Assembly: GCF_009911595.1 (NCBI RefSeq)
Contig: NZ_QWKG01000007.1
Span: 1-64,000, forward strand
Length of the DNA: 64,000 nt
Direction: 5' to 3'
From: Colidextribacter sp. OB.20
GTDB taxonomy: Bacteria > Bacillota > Clostridia > Oscillospirales > Oscillospiraceae
Shown here one piece after another: positions 55,017-63,097 of the stretch; within the stretch, counting starts at the first letter, position 1, and the number at the start of each line of letters is the position of its first letter. The translations under genes were made by a program, and so were the position numbers. A model generated the notes under the pieces. It was not told the DNA's origin and made no database searches. It was given only the letters and a program-made list of their open reading frames with translations.

Positions 55017-55772
55017 ATGGACTGTGGGTTAAGCCGCATTGTATTGGATCGAAATATTCCAATTCCTCTCTACTATCAGCTGAAAAAGCAGATATTGGAG
55101 CTGATCGAGCAGGGTAAGCTTCTGCCCGGGGATATGCTGCCGCCGGAAAACGACCTGTGTGACGTGCTTCAGGTAAGCCGCCCCACCATCCGTCAGGCCT
55201 TTCGGGAGCTGGTGGAGGAAGGATTTTTGATCCGCTATAAGGCAAAAGGCACCTTTGTGGCCGCCCCCAAGGTGAAGGATCAATTCCTCAGCAAGCTGGA
55301 GAGCTTCAACCAGGAGATGCTGGACAAGGGAAAGGTCCCGAAAACTGTTGTGCTGGCTCTGGAACAGCTGCCGGGGACGCCGGAATTTAACGAGAAGCTG
55401 AACCTGCCCTTCGATGTGCCGCTGATTCACCTCAGCCGGCTGCGGTCGGCTGACGATGTGAATACAGTTTATCTGGACACCTACCTGTCTTATGATCGGT
55501 TTCCCGGCCTATTGGATATCAACTTTACCATCCATTCCCTATACCAGGTGTTGGAAGAAACCTACCATGTAAGGGTAGACCGTGCACAGCGCGAAATCGA
55601 GGCAGTTAATGCTCGAAAAAATGAGGCCGCGCTACTTAACATCGCACCTAACAAAGCGCTCTCTCTTGTACGCACCATATCTTACGAAGCAGGTTCTGCT
55701 CAACCTGTGGAGTATTCTATCGCACGCTACCGAGGGGATATGACAAAATTTACAGTTGAGATCTATCGCTAA
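55017..55772 (+). CDS. GntR-family regulator with UTRA domain (HutC group)
   Basis: A 251-residue regulator. Winged helix at 10-80 (PLYYQLKKQILELIEQGKLLPGDMLPPENDLCDVLQVSRPTIRQAFRELVEEGFL, quoted only in part here by key residues SRPTIRQAF); UTRA effector domain 95-245 (LSRLRSADDVNTVYLDTYLS). Last regulatory gene of the locus, so it most likely binds TAATGTAATTACATTA at 45484 and its partner at 45313 and senses a pathway sugar phosphate. A good terminator follows its stop. Confidence 0.85.
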   Translation: MDCGLSRIVLDRNIPIPLYYQLKKQILELIEQGKLLPGDMLPPENDLCDVLQVSRPTIRQAFRELVEEGFLIRYKAKGTFVAAPKVKDQFLSKLESFNQEMLDKGKVPKTVVLALEQLPGTPEFNEKLNLPFDVPLIHLSRLRSADDVNTVYLDTYLSYDRFPGLLDINFTIHSLYQVLEETYHVRVDRAQREIEAVNARKNEAALLNIAPNKALSLVRTISYEAGSAQPVEYSIARYRGDMTKFTVEIYR

Positions 55773-55777
55773 AATCG

Positions 55778-55817
55778 AAGCCCCCGGCCATCTCCATCAG
55801 GGTGGCCGGGGCTTTTT
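55778..55817 (+). terminator. Terminator after the GntR gene
   Basis: AGCCCCCGGCCA / TGGCCGGGGCT stem followed by TTTTTC. Confidence 0.8.
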
Positions 55818-55830
55818 CAAGAGGTGGAAT

Positions 55831-56928
55831 ATGAAAAAAATACAGACGGTCACCGGACCGATAGATGCTAAAGATTTAGGATTCTGCCAAAGCCATGAGC
55901 ACCTTTGCATACTGGAGGGGCAGTCCGCCCGGTGCAATCCGGCCCTGCGGATTGATGATCTCCAAGCCAGCAGTCAGGAATTGACCGACTACTACCACGC
56001 CGGCGGGCGGGCCGTTGTGGATGCCCAGCCTGTCGGCTGCGGGCGGGACCCGGAATTTTTGCAGACGATTTCCCGCCAGAGCAGAGTAAATATCATTGCG
56101 TCAACTGGTTTTCATAAGCTGATCTTCTACCCGGAAAATCATTGGATCTTTCGCTGGAAGGAAGAGCAGCTTGCGGAATTATATGTTCAGGAGCTGACGG
56201 GCGGGATGTTCGCGCCCTGCGACGATCAGGAGCCTGACCAGCAGACCAGTATTCAAGCCGGACAGATCAAAACCGCACTGGACCGGGAGGGGCTGACCCC
56301 GCGCTATCAGCGCCTGTTCTCCGCGGTAGCACAGGCTCAGAAGGCTACCGGAGCTCCCCTTATGGTCCACACGGAGGCCGGCTCCAACGTGACAGAGCTG
56401 GCCGATTTTCTGGAAAAGTTGGACGTTGATCTGCACCGCGTGATTTTCTGCCATATGGACCGCACCGTCCCGGACCTCTCTGTCCATATAGCCCTCTGCC
56501 AGCGGGGAATTACAATGGAATACGACACTGTAGCCCGGGAGAAGTATCACAGCAATGCCTGCGAAATTGAAATTGTCCGTGCGCTGCTGGATGCCGGTTT
56601 CCAGTCACAGCTGCTCATGTCCCTGGATGTAACCCGAGCCAGACTGCTCCACTACGGCGGGCAGGTAGGGCTGTGCTATATCTTGAATACCTTTCTGGAT
56701 TACTGCTTACACAATGGAATTTCCAAAGCAATTATGCGAAGTATATTTAACAAAAATCCATCAGAATGCTTTTCAATGCGTGCTTATCCCGCTCCCATTC
56801 CTTCTTTGTATAGTAGTTACAGTTCTCTGGATGTCAATTGTATTCCCTGTATTCTAATTCCAGAAATCAGGGGGTCAAGATTCGAATGTCTATTCAATAA
56901 CGGCAGTTTAAACCCGCAAATATTATGA
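55831..56928 (+). CDS. Phosphotriesterase-family metal hydrolase (lactonase-like)
   Basis: About 365 residues from ATG 55831 (AGAGGTGG upstream). TIM-barrel metal ligands: GFCQSHEHLCI (His-x-His), MVHTEAGS and VIFCHMDRT (His), MSLDVTRARLLHYGG (Asp). Members hydrolyse sugar-acid lactones or organophosphates; here a lactonase role fits the dehydrogenase genes. After IFNKNPSECFSM, where the family normally ends, about 50 extra residues (AYPAPIPSLYSS onward) look unrelated, so a lost stop or a rearrangement joint near 56785 is possible. Follows the terminator, so it probably has its own promoter or relies on readthrough. Confidence 0.75.
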   Translation: MKKIQTVTGPIDAKDLGFCQSHEHLCILEGQSARCNPALRIDDLQASSQELTDYYHAGGRAVVDAQPVGCGRDPEFLQTISRQSRVNIIASTGFHKLIFYPENHWIFRWKEEQLAELYVQELTGGMFAPCDDQEPDQQTSIQAGQIKTALDREGLTPRYQRLFSAVAQAQKATGAPLMVHTEAGSNVTELADFLEKLDVDLHRVIFCHMDRTVPDLSVHIALCQRGITMEYDTVAREKYHSNACEIEIVRALLDAGFQSQLLMSLDVTRARLLHYGGQVGLCYILNTFLDYCLHNGISKAIMRSIFNKNPSECFSMRAYPAPIPSLYSSYSSLDVNCIPCILIPEIRGSRFECLFNNGSLNPQIL

Positions 56929-57149
56929 ATCATCTCATGTTGGAGGGCCAGCCTTTAAGGCCGGACCTTCAATTTTGCCACAACAATCTGGGCCTGTCCG
57001 GATGCCACTCCAGCTTTTTGAAGAAATTCAGGGCCGCCGCCCAGGAGCATCAAGTGAACCTCTACCGCCTGATCGTCGAGGTGTCCGCCGTGGATCAGAA
57101 GGCTCCGTCCGACGAGCTGATTGCCAAAACCGCCGCCGCTTTGAAGTAA
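56925..57149 (+). CDS. Fragment-like small protein, unknown
   Basis: A 74-residue frame starting inside the preceding stop (ATGA). The end (EHQVNLYRLIVEVSAVDQKAPSDELIAKTAAALK) looks like the C-terminus of a larger enzyme; the first 25 residues look non-coding. Probably a remnant joined by deletion. Confidence 0.35.
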   Translation: MNHLMLEGQPLRPDLQFCHNNLGLSGCHSSFLKKFRAAAQEHQVNLYRLIVEVSAVDQKAPSDELIAKTAAALK

Positions 57150-57163
57150 AGGAGGAAGCTCTG

Positions 57164-57645
57164 ATGGTAAACGTTGTGCTGGCGGGCCAGTACCCCGCCG
57201 GGACCTTTGAGAAGCTCCGGGCTATGCTGCCCGAGGAGCAGTTCACCCTGACAGTGGTGGATACCCAAGAGGCCTACGACGCCATGACCGACGCGGAAAT
57301 TATGATCCTGCGGATCTTTAAGGTGCCCAGGGAAGTGATCGCGCGCAACCCCAATCTGAGGATGATCCTCTGCTGGGGGGCGGTCTGGTGGACGACGAGG
57401 CTCTGGTCCGGGCAGTGCGCTCCGGCAAGCTGGCCGGGGCCGGGCTGGACGGCGTGGAGCGGGAGCCCCTCCCCGCCGGCGACCCGCTGCTCACCGAGTC
57501 CAATATCATCGTCACCCCCCACATCGGCGGCGGGACGGCGGATATCGGCGACGTGATCATGCCCATGCTGGTCCGGGATATTCAGGACTTCGCGGCAGGG
57601 AAAAAACCGGCGCATATTGTGAATCAGGAATTTTTGCGCAAATAG
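57164..57645 (+). pseudogene. D-2-hydroxyacid dehydrogenase with internal deletion
   Basis: ATG with AAAGGAGG. The first 68 residues match the N-terminal domain (ending VIARNPNLRMIL); after 57375 another frame gives the C-terminal part, GLVDDEALVRAVRSGKLAGAGLDG and IIVTPHIGGGTAD (catalytic Glu and His region) to FLRK. About 170 residues with the NAD-binding domain are missing. Related to the intact enzyme at 50.2 kb. Confidence 0.8.
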
Positions 57646-57864
57646 CCAGAGATACCAAGAAAAGAAATCGGGAGGGATATATGTGTCCTATGTTCAACAT
57701 TTATTTTTCAAACAAGGCCTAACGATTTCTTGAAGATGATGGGAGAAGAATTTGATTTCCAGCTCTTTCTTTAAATTGTTTTTGAGCTGTCCGTTTTACT
57801 GTGGAACAGAAAGACGGTGCTGCTCAAACAGTTTGCAGCATTCAAAATTTTTGTATTCTAAGGC

Positions 57865-57891
57865 TAAAGTATTAAAAATGTCTGCCGATAT
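57865..57891 (+). promoter_or_regulatory. Sigma-28 (SigD/FliA) flagellin promoter
   Basis: TAAA (57865-57868), exactly 15 bases, GCCGATAT (57884-57891): full consensus. Predicted start near 57898. Confidence 0.9.
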
Positions 57892-57897
57892 ATGATA

Positions 57898-58113
57898 TTG
57901 AAACGGCTATAGACCGCAGCTAGGCTGTATAGAGCTTGTCCGCAGGGACAACACTTGAAGCGTTTCGGTTTCATCCGGGTCGCTACCGGTTGAAATATAG
58001 TACAGCGCCGCGATCCGGCAGTCCGGCCGGATACCGGAAAACGGCGCAACACAGACCTGTGCCGCACGGTAAGGAAGCCGCGGGCACACTAATTTAGAAA
58101 GGAGCACAAACTC
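57898..58113 (+). ncRNA. Long structured flagellin leader
   Basis: About 215 untranslated bases. Visible pairings: GGCTGTA (57928 region) with TACAGCGCC (about 58000); TTGTCC-GCAG-GGACAA hairpin; TTTCAtCCGG with CCGGtTGAAA around GTCGCTA; and a CCGG-rich hairpin before AGAAAGGAGC. These could form a multi-arm fold that controls flagellin translation or message stability. No match to a named riboswitch seen. Confidence 0.45.
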
Positions 58114-59835
58114 ATGCGTATTCAGCACAATATTATGGCTATGAATGCCTACCGCAACTACAACAACAACGCCTCCGCCCTGTCCAAGAACCTGGAAAAG
58201 CTGTCCTCCGGCTACAAGATCAACCGCGCCGGTGACGACGCCGCCGGTCTGGCTATTTCCGAGAAGATGCGCGCCCAGATCACTGGTCTGAACGCCGCCT
58301 CCAAGAACGTCAAGGACGGCATCTCCCTGGTCAAGACCGCTGAGGGCGCCATGCAGGAGATCCAGGACATGCTCAACCGCATGGACTACCTGGCCACTCA
58401 GTCCGCCAACGGCACCTATCAGGACGAGGTCGACCGTGAGGCCCTCCAGAAGGAGGTCAACCAGCTGAAGGAGGAAATCAACCGTATCGCTGATTCCGCC
58501 AACTTCAACGGCATCAAGCTGCTGGACGGCTCCCTGGCCGGCACCAGTTCCACCGCTGCCACCTCCGTGGGCAAGATCGAGGGCGTGGATGTGATTGATA
58601 TCGATGCCACTAAGTCCAAGTATGAGATGAGCAACGTCTTTACTGCGGCCGCTACCACCAACGGCGATACCTGGAGCTTTACCGTCAGCCTGACCGACGC
58701 TGAGGGCAAGGCCACCAAGGAGGTCACCGTGGAGTTCAAGAACAACGGCACCAGCTGGACGGATGCCGAGGGTAATGAGGTGGAGCTCGGCGCTCCCGCC
58801 AGCGTTGCCGACGCTGTGATGAACGCTCTGAAGAAGGATTCCACCATCAAGGATAACTTCACCGTTTCCAACAGCAACAACACCCTCGTCTTTGAGGCCA
58901 AGACCGCCGGTGCCAGCTCCATGCAGGTAAAGGCCATCAGCGTCGGCAACACCAACGACGCCGGCGTGTTTACGCCTGTTGCCAATGACATCAAGAAGAC
59001 TGTCAATGGTCAGGACGCCTATCAAACCATCGACCTGACGAGTCTGAAAATTTATCAGGGCTCCTCTGTAAAGGATGCCGACCTTGACACTGACGGCACA
59101 AACAAGCTGGATAAGGCCACCCTCACCATCAACGGCAAGAAGTTCGCCATCGTGGACCGCACCAAGCTGGACGACACCATGAAGGCCGAGCTGAAGGCCG
59201 CCGGCATCGACCACTTCCTGGATATGAGCGGAGGCGAGTGGACTGCAACCGGCGCCACTGCCGACGACCTGGCTGACGCCGCCCACAAGATTTCCACCGA
59301 GACCGGCCTGACCTCTGAGCTGGGCAAGTATACCACTACGAATGGTGTCAATTCCTTTGAAGCGGATCCTGCTGCCACTGGCGCTACCGCCAATGTTGTC
59401 CTGTCCCTGAAGGCTGGCAGCTCCAAGACCGGCAGCGGCGGTCTGACCCTCCAGATCGGCGACACCTCCGACAGCTACAACCAGCTGCGGGTCAACGTGG
59501 GCGACATGCACACCAAGGCTCTGGGCATTGCTAACCTGAGCATCGCCACCCGCGAGGACGCCGCCGAGGCGATCCAGACCATCAAGGACGCCATCAACAA
59601 CGTCTCCTCCGTCCGCGGCGACCTGGGCGCTTACCAGAACCGTCTGGAGCATACCGCCAACAACCTGTCCGTGATGGCCGAGAACATTCAGGACGCCGAG
59701 TCCACCATCCGCGACACCGACGTGGCCGAGGAAATGATGAGCTATGTGAAGAACAACATCCTGGTTCAGTCCGCCCAGGCCATGCTGGCCCAGGCCAACC
59801 AGGTGCCTCAGGGCGTTCTCCAGCTGCTGGGCTAA
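58114..59835 (+). CDS. hag: Flagellin
   Basis: A 573-residue flagellin. Conserved D0/D1 N-terminus (MRIQHNIMAMNAYRNYN, LSSGYKINRAGDDAAGLAISEKM) and C-terminus (LGAYQNRLEHTANNLSVMAENIQDAES to QANQVPQGVLQLLG) flank a long central region (about 145-470) rich in Thr, Ser, Ala and Gly, likely surface-exposed and glycosylated. It polymerises into the filament after type III export. AAAGGAG before ATG; sigma-28 promoter 250 bases upstream. Codons are extremely GC-biased, as expected for high expression. Followed by glycosylation-type genes. Symbol hag/fliC is conventional; copy number elsewhere unknown. Confidence 0.95.
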   Translation: MRIQHNIMAMNAYRNYNNNASALSKNLEKLSSGYKINRAGDDAAGLAISEKMRAQITGLNAASKNVKDGISLVKTAEGAMQEIQDMLNRMDYLATQSANGTYQDEVDREALQKEVNQLKEEINRIADSANFNGIKLLDGSLAGTSSTAATSVGKIEGVDVIDIDATKSKYEMSNVFTAAATTNGDTWSFTVSLTDAEGKATKEVTVEFKNNGTSWTDAEGNEVELGAPASVADAVMNALKKDSTIKDNFTVSNSNNTLVFEAKTAGASSMQVKAISVGNTNDAGVFTPVANDIKKTVNGQDAYQTIDLTSLKIYQGSSVKDADLDTDGTNKLDKATLTINGKKFAIVDRTKLDDTMKAELKAAGIDHFLDMSGGEWTATGATADDLADAAHKISTETGLTSELGKYTTTNGVNSFEADPAATGATANVVLSLKAGSSKTGSGGLTLQIGDTSDSYNQLRVNVGDMHTKALGIANLSIATREDAAEAIQTIKDAINNVSSVRGDLGAYQNRLEHTANNLSVMAENIQDAESTIRDTDVAEEMMSYVKNNILVQSAQAMLAQANQVPQGVLQLLG

Positions 59836-59851
59836 GAATAGCTTAAACGCG
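59787..59851 (+). repeat. 65-bp direct repeat, copy 1 (inside flagellin end)
   Basis: Covers the last 16 flagellin codons, the stop and 16 bases beyond; identical to 60002-60066. Confidence 0.85.
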
Positions 59852-60001
59852 GCATAAGCCCGCCCGCCTGGGACGGCATGGCCGTCCGGGAACCCAGCGC
59901 GAGCCCAGCGTAAGCGGGTCGCGCTGGGAGAGGCGGAACAGCGGAGTGAGCTCGCTTTCGGCCAAGGCCGGAAGCGAGCGATACAAAGCTTGTGACGCCG
60001 A
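59852..60001 (+). other. Hairpin-rich insert between direct repeats
   Basis: 150 bases without a gene. Contains GGACGGC/GCCGTCC, CCCAGCGCGA/TCGCGCTGGG and GCTCGCTTTCGGCC/GGCCGGAAGCGAGC stems. Its GC-rich palindromes resemble REP-type elements. Confidence 0.6.
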
Positions 60002-60066
60002 GGCCCAGGCCAACCAGGTGCCTCAGGGCGTTCTCCAGCTGCTGGGCTAAGAATAGCTTAAACGCG
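60002..60066 (+). repeat. 65-bp direct repeat, copy 2
   Basis: Exact copy of the flagellin 3' end (59787-59851), including the stop codon; followed by the true terminator. Confidence 0.85.
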
Positions 60067-60079
60067 CAGAAATACTCCA

Positions 60080-60111
60080 GGGGGCCGGGCCTGTGCCTGG
60101 CCCCCTTTTTT
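60080..60111 (+). terminator. Flagellin terminator
   Basis: GGGGGCCGGGC / GCCTGGCCCCC stem, CTGT loop, then TTTTTT. Confidence 0.9.
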
Positions 60112-60118
60112 CAAAGAG

Positions 60119-60180
60119 CGGGCGCATGATATGCACCCCTACAGTCAGAGCATTCTGTAGGGGCGGATATCATCCGCCCG
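60119..60180 (+). repeat. 62-bp near-perfect palindrome (MITE/REP-like)
   Basis: 26-base arms (60119-60144 and 60155-60180, 23 of 26 matching) around a 10-base centre; the inner CCCCTACAG/CTGTAGGGG and GGGCGGAT/ATCCGCCC blocks are perfect. Ends four bases before the ribosome site of the next gene. Confidence 0.7.
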
Positions 60181-60197
60181 AAAAAGGAGAGAGCATT

Positions 60198-62327
60198 GTG
60201 AAAGAGCAAAAACCTGTTCTGTCCATCGGAATCATCTTCCGGGACGATATCCGCTCCATCGAGCGCTGCCTGACCGCCCTCCAGCCCCTGCGGGAGGCCA
60301 TTCCCTGCCAGCTGGTCATGGCGGACACCGGATCGGCGGACGGCAGCCGGGCGGTGGCGGAGCGGTACGCCGACATTCTCTTCGATTTCCCCTGGGTGAA
60401 CGATTTCTCCGCCGCCCGGAACGCGGTGATGGACCGCTGTTCCGGGGAATGGTACTTATCTGTGGACACAGACGAATACCTGGATGAGAATATTGCGGAA
60501 TTGCTGGAGCTTCTGAAAGGCAATAAGAGGAAAGAGTACGATGCCTGTTCCATAGTAGTGCGCAACTACAAGACCAGCGATATGAGAGGCATTTACCTGG
60601 ATGTCTATGTAGTCCGCCTGCTGCGCATGTCCACCGGCAGGCGGTTTGAGGGCGCGATCCATGAGCGGCTGAATTTCCCGGAGGGTCGCTCCGTCCAGGG
60701 GCAGAGCCTGACCCGGACCATTCTGCACCACGACGGCTATGTGGGGCTGAACAGCCCGGAGGGCGCGAAAAAGCGCCGCCGGAACCTGGAGCTGCTGCGG
60801 AGGGAGCTGGAGCATGCCCCGGAGGAGCCACGCCGCTGGCTCCAGCTTTTGGAGAGCGGCCGGGAGGAGGAGGAGTACGGCGCCTGGGTTCGTCAGGCTG
60901 TGGCGCTGGTGCAGGCAAAGAAAAAGGGCTGGCAGAGTTACGGCCCTCCCATTATGAGCTACGCCGTGGAGAAGGCTGTTGACAGCGGCTTTCCCGAGAC
61001 AGAGGACTGGATCAGCTGGGCCCGGGAGCAGTTTCCCGACTCTCTGTTTACCCGGATTGATATCGCCTACTGCGACGCGTTCCGCTGCCGGGGAAAGGAC
61101 GCCCAGCTGTGTGTCCAGCGGTGCGAGCGGTATTTTCAGGGGCTGGAGGACTATCGGGCGGGCGGCGTCAAGGAGGAGCTGATGGTAGCCGCCCTCACCC
61201 GGACCAACCCGCTCCATGAGCAGAACATGCGGATTGTCATGATGGAGGCCTGTCTGGCCCTGGGCCGCTGGGAGGAGACTCTGGCTCAGCTGTCCGCCCT
61301 GGACTGCACCCGGATGAGCGAGCGTCATGTGTTAGGGGCCTGTTTGACCCTCTTTGAGCTGCACAGAAACAGCACCCTGGACACCGCCCCCGTGATGGAA
61401 GCTCTCTGGAAGGGAATCAGCGAGGATCAGACAAAAATCGCGCGGAAGAAGCAGTCTGTCCTGCTGTCCAACGGGATGAAGCTGTTTTCCAGGGAGTACC
61501 GGGATCAGGAGCTTTGGACGAAGGGAATCCGTTCGGCTTACACGGTGTTCCTGCCCCTGTCGGGGCGGTATGAGCTGGGCACTGCCGCCGCCATTCTGGA
61601 GAGCCATGACACCGGCGAACTGAACGCCCTGCTTCGGGCAGTGGAGCACTGGGAGTATCTGCCCGCCGCCGCGCTGGAGCACGCCCTGTCAGCGGGGGTT
61701 GTCTTTCCGCTGGCGGATAAGCCCCTGGCCCTGGAGGAGATGGACGTCCTGGCTGGCCGCATGGCCCAGGAGGGACTGCTGGAGGAACGGGTGATCCGAT
61801 TGGCGGAGCATCTCCCGGAGGACTGGCAGGGACTTGTCTGGGCCCGGGAGCTGGCCCTGGCTGCGGTGCAGTCCTTCGACTGGAAGCAGGACAACCGGGG
61901 CATGGATCTGTGCCGCGCCTTCGCCGGGATAGAGGGCGCTGTGCTGCCCCGGTACTACAGCGAGGCGCTGCTGTGTGAGGAGAACATAGATGTCCTGCCG
62001 CCCCTGCATCGATTTGGCTGGTATATCGCCCAGGCGTTTCAAACCCAGGAGGCTGAAAAAAGCCCGGAGTATATCCGTCTGATCCGGGCGGGACTGGTCT
62101 CCTGTCCCAGTATGAAGCCCATGGCGGCGTTCCTGCTGGAGCAGCTGGAGCGCGCCCAGCGCCTCCAGGCCCCGCCGGAGCTGCTGGCCCTGGCGGAGCA
62201 GGTGCGGGCTCTGCTGGCGGCCTGTGACCCCGGTGACCCCGCCGTGACAGCCCTGAAGGCCAGTCCGGCTTATCAGAAGGTGGCCTATCTCATTGAGGGC
62301 ATAGACGGAGGAGGTCTGCCGTCGTGA
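60198..62327 (+). CDS. GT2 glycosyltransferase with helical-repeat C-terminus, likely flagellin glycosylation
   Basis: A 709-residue protein, GTG start after AAAAAGGAGA. Residues 5-230 are a GT2 domain: LSIGIIFRDDIRSIERCL, ADTGSADGSRAVAERYAD (nucleotide site), WVNDFSAARNAVMDRC and WYLSVDTDEYLDEN (DxD-type metal site SVDTDE). Residues 250-700 are helical TPR-like repeats. Such two-part enzymes glycosylate flagellin or tailor surface glycans. It lies directly after the flagellin gene and its stop overlaps the start of the CDP-glucose gene, supporting a joint pathway. Acceptor is inferred. Confidence 0.75.
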   Translation: MKEQKPVLSIGIIFRDDIRSIERCLTALQPLREAIPCQLVMADTGSADGSRAVAERYADILFDFPWVNDFSAARNAVMDRCSGEWYLSVDTDEYLDENIAELLELLKGNKRKEYDACSIVVRNYKTSDMRGIYLDVYVVRLLRMSTGRRFEGAIHERLNFPEGRSVQGQSLTRTILHHDGYVGLNSPEGAKKRRRNLELLRRELEHAPEEPRRWLQLLESGREEEEYGAWVRQAVALVQAKKKGWQSYGPPIMSYAVEKAVDSGFPETEDWISWAREQFPDSLFTRIDIAYCDAFRCRGKDAQLCVQRCERYFQGLEDYRAGGVKEELMVAALTRTNPLHEQNMRIVMMEACLALGRWEETLAQLSALDCTRMSERHVLGACLTLFELHRNSTLDTAPVMEALWKGISEDQTKIARKKQSVLLSNGMKLFSREYRDQELWTKGIRSAYTVFLPLSGRYELGTAAAILESHDTGELNALLRAVEHWEYLPAAALEHALSAGVVFPLADKPLALEEMDVLAGRMAQEGLLEERVIRLAEHLPEDWQGLVWARELALAAVQSFDWKQDNRGMDLCRAFAGIEGAVLPRYYSEALLCEENIDVLPPLHRFGWYIAQAFQTQEAEKSPEYIRLIRAGLVSCPSMKPMAAFLLEQLERAQRLQAPPELLALAEQVRALLAACDPGDPAVTALKASPAYQKVAYLIEGIDGGGLPS

Positions 62328-63097
62328 AAGTTGTCATTCTGGCCGGCGGGCTGGGCACCCGAATCAGTGAGGAGAGCCACCTCAAGCCAAAGCCCATGAT
62401 TACCATCGGAGAACAGCCCATCCTGTGGCATATTATGAAATACTATTCCGCCTTCGGCTTTGACGATTTCATCATCTGCTGCGGCTACAAGGGCCATGTC
62501 ATCAAGGAGTATTTCGCGGATTACTATCTCTACCGCTCCGATGTGACGTTCGACTTTTCAGCGGAGAACCGGATGACGATTCATCAAAATATCGCTGAGC
62601 CCTGGCGGGTGACGTTAGTGGACACCGGGCTGAACACCCAGACCGGCGGGCGGATCAAGCGGGTGCAGAAATACATTGGAGACGAGCCCTTTATGCTGAC
62701 CTACGGCGATGGTGTGGGCAATGTGGACCTGAAGGCTCTGCTGGAGCAGCATCGGTCCTCCGGCAAGACGGTGACGCTGACAGGCATCCAGCCGGGAGGG
62801 CGCTTCGGTGTGCTGGACCTGGAGGATCAAACTGTGATCGGTTTCCGGGAAAAAGCCAAGGAGGACGGCGGCTGGATTAACGGCGGGTTTATGGCCGCAG
62901 AGCCGGAGCTGTTCGGCCGTCTCAGCGCTGAGGAGGACTGCGTTTTGGAACGGGAGCCTCTGGAGACCCTGGCAAAAGAGGGGAAACTGGGCATCTATAA
63001 GCACGGCGGCTTCTGGCAGTGCATGGATACCCAGCGGGACAAAGCCTGGCTGGAGGACCGCTGGAAAAAAGGAAATGCCCCTTGGCGGGTATGGTAA
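62324..63097 (+). CDS. rfbF: Glucose-1-phosphate cytidylyltransferase
   Basis: A 257-residue nucleotidyltransferase, GTG start overlapping the glycosyltransferase stop. Signature VVILAGGLGTRISEESHLKPKPMITIGEQPILWHIMKYY; GDEPFMLTYGDGVGNVDL carries the metal-binding Asp; GGWINGGFMAAEP and GGFWQCMDTQRDK complete the family. It makes CDP-glucose from CTP and glucose-1-phosphate, the first step to CDP-3,6-dideoxyhexoses. Overlaps the next gene by seven bases. Confidence 0.9.
   Translation: MKVVILAGGLGTRISEESHLKPKPMITIGEQPILWHIMKYYSAFGFDDFIICCGYKGHVIKEYFADYYLYRSDVTFDFSAENRMTIHQNIAEPWRVTLVDTGLNTQTGGRIKRVQKYIGDEPFMLTYGDGVGNVDLKALLEQHRSSGKTVTLTGIQPGGRFGVLDLEDQTVIGFREKAKEDGGWINGGFMAAEPELFGRLSAEEDCVLEREPLETLAKEGKLGIYKHGGFWQCMDTQRDKAWLEDRWKKGNAPWRVW

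Noticed and set aside
57898-58113. c-di-GMP riboswitch before flagellin
   Set aside because: No GCAAACC-type core or the expected receptor stem; only generic pairing is visible.
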